37,742 bases of DNA, taken from positions 1 to 37,742 of the forward strand of contig JANYAP010000185.1 in assembly GCA_025361285.1 (NCBI GenBank), written 5' to 3'. The notes under the pieces were generated by a model. That model saw only the letters and a list, made by a program, of their open reading frames with translations. It had not been told where the DNA came from and did no database searches. The first letter of the stretch is position 1. The number at the start of each line of letters is the position of its first letter. The DNA comes from Bacteroidales bacterium (GTDB taxonomy: Bacteria; Bacteroidota; Bacteroidia; Bacteroidales; JAAUTT01). A program made the translations under genes and the position numbers. This document shows positions 31,591-37,742 of this stretch, piece after piece.

Positions 31591-32568
31591 TTAATCGAAT
31601 GTTTGTCCGCTTCGCGACGATATATCTATCATCTGGTCGAACTGTTCGGGAGTTAAATCGTTGGCATAGAAATATGCAGGATTTTGAGTATTTCCATTTT
31701 TACGAACTTCGTAATGCAAATGCGGAGCGGTAGATAGACCTGTACTTCCAACATATCCAATTACATCGCCTCGTTTAACAGCTTGTCCAAGTTTGGCTTT
31801 AAAGCCGTCCATGTGTCCATAAATAGTTTTATATCCAAATCCATGATCGATCATTATCATTTTGCCATATCCCTGACCATAAGGATTATGCTCTAATTCA
31901 GCAACTATTCCGTCGGCGGTGGCATAAATATCGGTTCCTGTTGGTGCAGTAAAATCCATTCCTTCATGAAATTTCCGTATTTTATATATAGGATGAATGC
32001 GCCATCCAAAGCCCGATGCGGTGCGTGTAAGGTCTTTATTCGAAATAGGCATAATAAGCGGAGTGCATTTAAGCATAGCCTCCTTGTTAAGTGCCTTTTC
32101 AATTATTTCGTCGTACGATTTCGACTGAATATATAATCGCTTGGAAATGATATCTATTCTACGTGCTGTATTAACAACCAACTCCGAATTCGTGTTTTTT
32201 TCAATCTCGTCGTACCTGTTAACACCACCAAAGCCTGCCTGCCGTACAGCTTTCGAAATAGGTTCGGCCTCAAAAATAGTTCGGTAAATGTTATCGTCGC
32301 GTTGCTGAATGTCGTCGAGAACCGATTGAACTTGATCGAGCTTTTTGCCCATAATTTCGTATTGTAAAACCAATTGGCTTTTTTCGCGAATAAGCGATTT
32401 TTCCTTTGGAGAATCGAAGAAATACGAAAAAACTACGTAGTATATAATCGAAATAACTATACTTGCAGAAAAAAAAGTAAACGATTTTAAAATCCAAATT
32501 TTAAAGCTCGTCCTTACTTTATCGAAGCTAAGCGACTCAGGGTTAAATCGGTATTTTACTTTCGCCAT
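31591..32568 (-). CDS. M23-family (LytM) peptidase with membrane anchor
   Basis: This is a 325-residue cell-wall or envelope metallopeptidase. A single membrane segment lies at about 28-50 (ILKSFTFFSASIVISIIYYVVFSYF), followed by a coiled coil (about 55-160). The catalytic M23 domain spans about 185-295 with zinc ligands His201 and Asp205 (HEGMDF), and His283/His285 (APHLHYEV). The start is the ATG at 32568 (MAKVKYRFNPES); the open frame continues to 32661 but through a palindromic non-coding leader. All catalytic residues are present, so activity against peptidoglycan cross-links is likely. Confidence 0.93.
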   Translation of the reverse strand: MAKVKYRFNPESLSFDKVRTSFKIWILKSFTFFSASIVISIIYYVVFSYFFDSPKEKSLIREKSQLVLQYEIMGKKLDQVQSVLDDIQQRDDNIYRTIFEAEPISKAVRQAGFGGVNRYDEIEKNTNSELVVNTARRIDIISKRLYIQSKSYDEIIEKALNKEAMLKCTPLIMPISNKDLTRTASGFGWRIHPIYKIRKFHEGMDFTAPTGTDIYATADGIVAELEHNPYGQGYGKMIMIDHGFGYKTIYGHMDGFKAKLGQAVKRGDVIGYVGSTGLSTAPHLHYEVRKNGNTQNPAYFYANDLTPEQFDQMIDISSRSGQTFD

Positions 32569-32625
32569 AGTGTTCTTTGTATTTGATAATGTTATTATTA
32601 CAAATACAATACTTCGGTAACCTTT

Positions 32626-32702
32626 TTTCAACTTGTTAATAATTAACAAGTTGAAATACATGGAAATAGGTTGAAATATTTTTATATTTCTATGTATTTC
32701 AA
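32626..32702. repeat. 31-base perfect palindrome followed by an 18-base inverted repeat
   Basis: TTTCAACTTGTTAAT (32626-32640) and ATTAACAAGTTGAAA (32642-32656) are exact inverted copies around a single A. Overlapping the right arm, TTGAAATACATGGAAATA (32651-32668) pairs with 32685-32702 with one mismatch. The palindrome lies 58-88 bases upstream of the M23 start codon. Confidence 0.85.
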
Positions 32703-32840
32703 CGTTTTACAATTATATTGGAATTGTAAAAATTAAAAGTTTTCCGAACTATTGAAATAAGTTCTGTACGCATAATGAAACCAGTTAATTTGCAGTGATT
32801 TATAAATATACTGTAATACATAAAAATATTTCTTTATCGC

Positions 32841-32870
32841 TATGTATTTCTGTGTATTTCTGTGTATTTC
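32841..32870. repeat. Ten-base direct repeats (TGTGTATTTC)
   Basis: TATGTATTTC, TGTGTATTTC, TGTGTATTTC lie head to tail. ATGTATTTC also occurs at 32692-32700 and its complement at 32653-32661, so the motif recurs five times in this gap. Confidence 0.75.
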
Positions 32871-32959
32871 AGCATATTAACAATAAACAACGTAACATAA
32901 ACAGCAAACGTACTAAACTATTGTAAACAGTAGTAGGCAACAAATCTAATTGAAAATAT

Positions 32960-32967
32960 TAATTTTG
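32960..32967 (+). promoter_or_regulatory. Probable -7 box of alaS
   Basis: TAATTTTG matches TAnnTTTG, 74 bases before the ATG. No -33 TTG lies at the right distance. Confidence 0.4.
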
Positions 32968-33041
32968 CAAAATATTTGACCAATATTATAAATAAATACA
33001 CCAAATAACATAAAACAATCATAAATAAATCAAAGCATTAT

Positions 33042-35666
33042 ATGAATTCGTTTGAAATTAGAGATTCGTTCCTGAAGTTTTTTGAGTCGAAAGGTCATAA
33101 AATTGTTCCGTCGGCTCCATTAGTTGTTAAAAACGACCCAACGCTAATGTTTACCAATGCTGGCATGAACCAGTTTAAAGACCTTTTTTTAGGAAACGAG
33201 CCTGCCAAATATACACGCATTGCCGACAGTCAGAAATGCCTACGCGTTTCGGGTAAACATAACGATTTGGAAGAAGTTGGGCACGATACCTATCACCATA
33301 CAATGTTCGAAATGCTTGGCAACTGGTCGATTGGCGACTATTTTAAAACCGAAGCTATCGACTGGGCTTGGGAATACCTTACTGATATACTGAAGATTGA
33401 CAAAGACCGTTTATATGTTACTGTTTTTGGTGGCGATGAGTCGGAGAAACTCGACCGCGATGATGAAGCCGCTGAAATATGGGCTAAGCACGTGCCAATT
33501 AATAAGATAATAGACGGATCGAAAAAAGATAACTTTTGGGAAATGGGCGATCAGGGGCCATGTGGGCCATGCTCCGAAATACATATCGACCTTCGTTCCG
33601 CCGCCGAAATAGCAGCATCGCCTGGCCGAAATTTGGTAAACGAAAGTCATCCGCTGGTAATTGAAATTTGGAACAACGTGTTTATTCAATATAACCGTAA
33701 AGCTTCAGGCGAACTCGAACAACTACCTAATAAACACGTAGATACAGGAATGGGCTTCGAACGTCTTTGCCGTGTAATTCAAAAGAAGGAATCGAATTAC
33801 GATATCGACCTTTTTCAGGTAATTATAAAAGAAATTGAACTGGTAGTAAATAAGCAATATTCTAAAAACGAAGATGTTAACATAGCAATGCGCGTAATTG
33901 CCGATCATGTTAGGGCTATTGCATTCGCCATTGCCGATGGGCAAATACCATCGAACAATAAGGCGGGTTACGTAATTCGTCGGCTACTGCGCCGTGCTGT
34001 TCGCTACGGTTTTACGTTCCTCAACATGCGCGAGCCGTTTATATATTCGTTAGTACCATCGCTAATTAGAGCCATGGGCGACGCTTACCCCGAACTTAAA
34101 GCCCAACAACAACTTATACAACGAGTTATTAAAGAAGAAGAAGCTTCGTTTTTGCGAACACTCGAAACCGGAATTAAGCTTATCGAACAAATAATGCAGA
34201 AAACTAAAGCCGAAGGATCGCTAGTTGTGAGCGGCAAAGCGGCCTTTGAACTATACGACACTTTTGGTTTTCCGCTCGATCTTACCGAGTTAATACTTCG
34301 CGAAAATAACCTTTCGCTAAACAACAACGAGTTTAACTCGGAAATGGAAATTCAGAAAAACCGCTCGCGGGCTGCTGCCGTTGTCGATACCGAAGATTGG
34401 GTAAATATTTCTGGTTTCGAAACATCGGAATTTGTTGGCTACGACACCACCGAAACCGACATTACCATTACCCGATACCGCAAAGTTACTTCCAAAAATA
34501 AGGTTAACTTTCAGTTAGTGTTCGACAAAACTCCATTTTATGGCGAAAGTGGCGGACAGGTTGGCGATATAGGATGTATTGAGTCTGTTAATGAGCGCGT
34601 TGAAATTATAAATACTGTTCGCGAAAACAACCTTATAATTCACATTGCCGATAAATTACCAGAGAAACTCACTGGAAAATTTACTGCCATTGTCGATATC
34701 GGCAATCGATCGCAAATACAAAATAACCATTCGGCCACGCACCTACTGCAAAACGCTTTACGCGAAGTACTTGGCGCTCACACCGAGCAAAAAGGATCGC
34801 TCGTAAGCCCCGATTATCTGAGGTTCGACTTTTCCCATTTCCAAAAAATGACTTCAGAGGAAATTCAAAAGGTTGAATGTCTGGTGAATGCAAAAATACG
34901 CGAAAATATTCATCTCGACGAGAAACGCAATTACCCGATAGAAGAGGCTAAAAAGCTTGGCGCGATGATGCTTTTTGGCGAAAAATACGGCGAAAACGTA
35001 CGCGTTATCCGTTATGGCGAATCGATTGAACTTTGTGGCGGAACACACGTTAAGGCCACTGGTAACATAGGTTTCTTTAAAATAATATCGGAAAGTGCCA
35101 TTGCAGCCGGAATTAGACGAATTGAAGCGATTACAGGTTTGAAGGTTGAAGAATATATTAGTAATCAAAACAATACGCTGAAAAAAGTTAGCGATTTACT
35201 TAAAAACCCAGCCGACGTAATAAAAGGGCTCGAAAGTTTTATCGAAAACAACCATGCTTTGCAAAAACAAGTTGAACTATTGCAAAAGGAACGTAACTTA
35301 CAAATTGTTAAAGCATTAATAACAAAACAACAAACAATAGGAGGCATTAATTTTATTGCCGAGAAAGTAAATACCGATTCGGTTCAAAACCTAAAAGATT
35401 TGGCTTATGCGGTAAAAACCGAAGTTAACGATTTGGTGCTTGTTTTAGCTGCCGAAATTGATGGAAAAGCTAATTTAGCTGTTGCCATATCCGACAATCT
35501 GGTAAAGGATAACAACCTTAATGCTAACAATATAATTCGCGAAATAGCTAAGGAAATAGACGGTGGCGGTGGCGGACAGCCAAGTTTTGCAACTGCTGGC
35601 GGAAAAAAACCTCAAGGCATTGATGCAGCCTTAGCGAAGGCGAAGAAAATGATGACTAATGGCTGA
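33042..35666 (+). CDS. alaS: Alanyl-tRNA synthetase
   Basis: AlaS charges tRNA-Ala. The 874-residue length is standard. The class II core begins [21 protein letters not shown] with [17 protein letters not shown]. The editing domain shows the zinc motif [11 protein letters not shown] and [15 protein letters not shown]. The C-terminal oligomerisation/C-Ala region ends [24 protein letters not shown], then [11 protein letters not shown]. All expected parts are present. The last codons and the stop codon (TGA, 35664-35666) overlap a GACTAAT heptamer array. No T-box or other leader structure is evident upstream. Confidence 0.98.
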   Translation: MNSFEIRDSFLKFFESKGHKIVPSAPLVVKNDPTLMFTNAGMNQFKDLFLGNEPAKYTRIADSQKCLRVSGKHNDLEEVGHDTYHHTMFEMLGNWSIGDYFKTEAIDWAWEYLTDILKIDKDRLYVTVFGGDESEKLDRDDEAAEIWAKHVPINKIIDGSKKDNFWEMGDQGPCGPCSEIHIDLRSAAEIAASPGRNLVNESHPLVIEIWNNVFIQYNRKASGELEQLPNKHVDTGMGFERLCRVIQKKESNYDIDLFQVIIKEIELVVNKQYSKNEDVNIAMRVIADHVRAIAFAIADGQIPSNNKAGYVIRRLLRRAVRYGFTFLNMREPFIYSLVPSLIRAMGDAYPELKAQQQLIQRVIKEEEASFLRTLETGIKLIEQIMQKTKAEGSLVVSGKAAFELYDTFGFPLDLTELILRENNLSLNNNEFNSEMEIQKNRSRAAAVVDTEDWVNISGFETSEFVGYDTTETDITITRYRKVTSKNKVNFQLVFDKTPFYGESGGQVGDIGCIESVNERVEIINTVRENNLIIHIADKLPEKLTGKFTAIVDIGNRSQIQNNHSATHLLQNALREVLGAHTEQKGSLVSPDYLRFDFSHFQKMTSEEIQKVECLVNAKIRENIHLDEKRNYPIEEAKKLGAMMLFGEKYGENVRVIRYGESIELCGGTHVKATGNIGFFKIISESAIAAGIRRIEAITGLKVEEYISNQNNTLKKVSDLLKNPADVIKGLESFIENNHALQKQVELLQKERNLQIVKALITKQQTIGGINFIAEKVNTDSVQNLKDLAYAVKTEVNDLVLVLAAEIDGKANLAVAISDNLVKDNNLNANNIIREIAKEIDGGGGGQPSFATAGGKKPQGIDAALAKAKKMMTNG

Positions 35667-35688
35667 TTACTAATGATTAATGACTAAT
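35654..35688. repeat. Heptanucleotide array (GACTAAT x5) at the alaS stop
   Basis: GACTAAT, GGCTGAT, TACTAAT, GATTAAT, GACTAAT lie without gaps. The alaS stop codon lies within the second and third units. The last unit overlaps the left terminal repeat of the next element. Confidence 0.88.
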
Positions 35689-35837
35689 TAGTGTCCATTC
35701 GCTATGTGTAAAATCCTGACAGGTTTTGTATACTATAAAACTTCGGTAATGTATAATTATCAGAAAGTCTACTTATTACCGAAAACCTGTCAGGATTAAT
35801 TACGCAAATTTTCGACATTAGGGATGGACACTAATTA
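35685..35837. repeat. Nested palindromic element with 14-bp terminal inverted repeats
   Basis: Ends: TAATTAGTGTCCAT (35685-35698) and its exact complement (35824-35837). Inside: AATCCTGACAGGTTTT (35712-35727) with an exact 16-base partner at 35782-35797. Innermost: TTCGGTAAT (35742-35750) with ATTACCGAA (35775-35783). The 153-base element could fold into one long interrupted hairpin. It has no coding capacity, so it resembles a miniature non-autonomous mobile element or a REP-like unit. A partial copy is at 25628. Confidence 0.85.
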
Positions 35838-35879
35838 CAAAACTCAATTACAAACATACTTATTCATAAAGGAACGCCA

Positions 35880-36413
35880 ATGCGAATTTTTTTAATCGGA
35901 TTTATGGGAAGCGGAAAATCGACCCTCGGACGACCATTGGCTGCAAAGCTTGGATACAAATTTATTGATCAGGATGCATTAATTGAAGAACGCTTTAAAA
36001 TGAGCATCAACGAGGTTTTTGCAACTTATGGCGAAGCTCAATTTCGCGAAGCAGAACACGAAGTATTAAAATCGTTCGAAGCATCCGACAATTTGGTGAT
36101 TGCAACAGGTGGTGGAGCTCCTTGCTTTTTCGATAACATTCTTGTAATGAACAATATTGGCTTTAGTATATATTTAAAAATAGAACCTAAAACATTAGTA
36201 AACAGACTAAAAACCTCATTCACATCTCGACCATTAATAGCAGGTAAATCGGAAAAAGAACTTTTGGAATATGTAACAGAAAAACTAACGGAACGAGAAC
36301 CATTTTACAACAAGGCAACTGTAAGCATTAAAGCACTAGACATAAAGGTTTCCGATATAATGCAGGTATTAAACCATTGTTTGAATCTGCAACTAAAAAC
36401 AAATAATATATAA
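35880..36413 (+). CDS. aroK: Shikimate kinase
   Basis: This enzyme phosphorylates shikimate in aromatic amino acid synthesis. The 177 residues carry Walker A GFMGSGKST at 7-15, the shikimate/magnesium pair FIDQDALIE (Asp30, Asp32), the substrate arginine in FREAE (Arg56) and ATGGGAP at 75-81 for shikimate binding. TSRPLI is in the lid region. All are intact. A stand-alone gene, it lies just after the nested palindromic element; no promoter box is obvious. The stop codon is followed one base later by a heptamer array. Confidence 0.95.
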   Translation: MRIFLIGFMGSGKSTLGRPLAAKLGYKFIDQDALIEERFKMSINEVFATYGEAQFREAEHEVLKSFEASDNLVIATGGGAPCFFDNILVMNNIGFSIYLKIEPKTLVNRLKTSFTSRPLIAGKSEKELLEYVTEKLTEREPFYNKATVSIKALDIKVSDIMQVLNHCLNLQLKTNNI

Positions 36414-36414
36414 C

Positions 36415-36456
36415 GCAAGAATTAAGAATTAGGAACAAAGAGCCAAGAACTAAGAT
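36415..36456. repeat. Heptanucleotide array (GCAAGAA/TTAAGAA x6)
   Basis: GCAAGAA, TTAAGAA, TTAGGAA, CAAAGAG, CCAAGAA, CTAAGAT are six exact seven-base steps. The array starts one base after the aroK stop. The bases after it (AATGAACTTACAGTTAGTGTG) resemble those after the array at 4353-4395 (GATGAACTGTAAATTAGCGCG). Confidence 0.88.
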
Positions 36457-36540
36457 GTAATGAACTTACAGTTAGTGTGTTAAAAATAAACGCGTCAGGA
36501 TAATAAATTAGTAGTTTATAATATTCAAAAAACTAACTAT

Positions 36541-37488
36541 TTAACCCTTCTTTCTCCAGCGCAAATGCACAATATCGCCTGTTTTTACATTATCAGTTTC
36601 CGAAAGATGGTTTAAACGGAGTAAACGACTGCTTTTTACACCATAAAGTTGTGATATTGAATATATTGTTTCGCCTTCCATCGCAGTATGCACATCTTTT
36701 CCACGTTCCGCACGGCGGTGTTTTGGCTGAAGAAATAAAATTTGACCATCGTGAATTACCGAATCCTTAGTTAACTCGTTGTATTTTAGCAATTCCCAAG
36801 TAAACATATCGAGCTCTCGCGATAATTTTTCGAACCCATCGCCATTTTTTGCTACCACATATTCAATGTTATTGCGTTTAAAAACTGGGCGATTAAGGCT
36901 AATGGTAAAATCGCCTTCCTTAGAATTGGATTTTGCCTTTTCGAACTGTTTATTTTTGCTTCGTTTACTGGAAACAAAATCTTGGTCGTATTGATGAAGT
37001 TTATTTTCGTTAATAAGCTTAATAAGCAAATCGGCATACTTTGCGTTTGTGGCATAACCGGCACGTTTTAAGCCTTTTGCCCAGTTTTTATAATCGGTAG
37101 TTTTATATTCGAAAAGAGAACTATAACGCTGGCGAGTTAGCAAGAAATCGGTATGATCGCGAAACGATTCGTTGGCCGATTTGTATTTGCGGAAGCACTC
37201 GTTTTTCGCGTCATCGTCTATATATATACCATCGCTGCTCCAATTGTGGCATTTTATGCCAAAGTGATTATTACCATCTCGAGCAAGCCTACTATTTCCA
37301 TTATCGGATTCGAGCATTCCTTGCGACAACGTAATGCTTGCCGGAATGCCGCTTCGTTTCATCTCGGTAATGGCTGCATCTTTGTAGGCATAAACATAAT
37401 CGACAACCGAAATGCGTTTTTTTGATTGCGCAAATGCTTGAACTGCAATTAAATGTAAACTTATCGTAATCCATAAAATTAATCTCAT
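36541..37488 (-). CDS. Exported glucosaminidase-domain protein with LysM modules
   Basis: This is a 315-residue secreted cell-wall hydrolase. The signal peptide is ITISLHLIAVQAFAQS. The glucosaminidase (FlgJ/LytG-type) domain spans about 28-165. It shows IPASITLSQGMLESDNGNSRLARDGNNHFGIKCH with the catalytic glutamate in ML-E-S, CFRKYKSANESFRDHTDFL and WAKGLKRAGYATNAKYADLLI. Two LysM-like peptidoglycan-binding modules follow (about 205-255, YVVAKNGDGFEKLSREL ... GQILFLQP, and 262-312, HTAMEGETIYSISQLYGVKSSRLLRLN). It should cleave peptidoglycan glycan strands during growth or division. It is convergent with aroK. Confidence 0.92.
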   Translation of the reverse strand: MRLILWITISLHLIAVQAFAQSKKRISVVDYVYAYKDAAITEMKRSGIPASITLSQGMLESDNGNSRLARDGNNHFGIKCHNWSSDGIYIDDDAKNECFRKYKSANESFRDHTDFLLTRQRYSSLFEYKTTDYKNWAKGLKRAGYATNAKYADLLIKLINENKLHQYDQDFVSSKRSKNKQFEKAKSNSKEGDFTISLNRPVFKRNNIEYVVAKNGDGFEKLSRELDMFTWELLKYNELTKDSVIHDGQILFLQPKHRRAERGKDVHTAMEGETIYSISQLYGVKSSRLLRLNHLSETDNVKTGDIVHLRWRKKG

Positions 37489-37555
37489 GTAAAGTTATAT
37501 ATTGGTTGTTTTTTTCAATTTGCGTAATTAATACTGACAGCTGGGGTGTTTAAAA

Positions 37556-37741
37556 TTAGGGGGTAAGGCATTTTTTTCTTCGCTCCATTTTTAGCGATGC
37601 CCTTCTTTTTTTTGTTTGCGTATCCCCTATGTTTAAGGTACTCCACTCTTTAATTTGTTTTATTTTTACATTTTCCATGGCTTTTAGAACTTCCCCTTGC
37701 TCTAATTTACTATTAAAGGCAGGTATAGATAAAGCCAAATC
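37556..37741 (-). CDS. Unidentified reading frame at the right edge (possibly the end of a longer gene)
   Basis: The frame is open from the window edge to the stop at 37556, about 61 codons, ending in a very basic tail (TKKRRASLKMERRKKCLTP). It has no in-frame ATG near the edge except an internal methionine, so it may be the C-terminus of a gene starting outside the window. I recognise no domain, and it may not be a gene at all. Confidence 0.25.
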   Translation of the reverse strand, partial: DLALSIPAFNSKLEQGEVLKAMENVKIKQIKEWSTLNIGDTQTKKRRASLKMERRKKCLTP

Positions 37742-37742
37742 T

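Larger units (their letters stand above)
32569..33041. other. Divergent gap between the M23 peptidase gene and alaS
   Basis: 473 AT-rich bases without a gene. It holds the palindromes at 32626-32702, the TGTGTATTTC direct repeats at 32841-32870 and a promoter box near 32960, listed separately. Confidence 0.7.

Noticed and set aside
32569-33041. T-box or other amino acid riboswitch before alaS
   Set aside because: No T-box motif or specifier-loop layout is seen in the plus strand. Only palindromes and short repeats are present.

Overview
The window is a stretch of chromosome from a member of the Bacteroidota, most likely Bacteroidales or a near relative. Evidence: several genes are preceded by the phylum-typical -7 promoter box TAnnTTTG; lipoprotein genes of the gliding/type IX secretion system (gldH, sprE/porW) are present; Shine-Dalgarno sites are mostly absent; intergenic DNA is AT-rich. 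No rRNA or tRNA gene, phage, complete insertion sequence or CRISPR array is visible.

Layout. 1-4336 (minus): a molybdenum-cofactor operon in transcription order MOSC-MogA fusion, MobA-MobB fusion, moeA, a compact moaA, and moaC cut by the left edge. 4759-5664 (minus): a TauE/SafE-type permease behind a structured leader with mutually exclusive antiterminator and terminator hairpins, which looks like a riboswitch of unassigned class. 5812-7074 (minus): pgk. 7379-14350 (plus): a DUF4143 ATPase, then holB, a PSP1-domain gene, gldH, trmB, an alkyltransferase-like gene, mrp and nfu, which are DNA replication, tRNA modification and Fe-S functions of the usual Bacteroidota housekeeping type. 14489-19633 (plus): sprE/porW, a secreted Ig-like repeat protein and a YfiR-like protein. 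20012-29249 (plus): acetate/succinate CoA-transferase, tadA, a CNNM/CorC-type membrane protein, alkaline phosphatase, an MFS transporter, dCMP deaminase and an S41 protease. 29282-32568 (minus): zinc-ribbon coiled-coil protein, Nif3-like protein, MerR regulator and M23 peptidase, divergent from alaS (33042). 35880-37742: aroK, then a minus-strand glucosaminidase/LysM protein and an unidentified reading frame at the right edge.

The coding content is mostly core metabolism. The unusual signal lies between the genes. At least a dozen gaps carry short arrays of seven-base repeats. Each locus has its own repeat word, and most arrays start within a few bases of the stop codon of the gene before them, or include it. 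Two 185-186 bp copies of a palindromic repeat differ by an exactly inverted 33-base module. A nested palindrome with 14-bp terminal inverted repeats, a 5 x 41 bp tandem array and several long perfect palindromes add to this. These, with the permease leader, are the best candidates for undescribed biology here.

Coordinates of repeats and hairpins were counted by eye. Family names come from recognising motifs, not from a database search.
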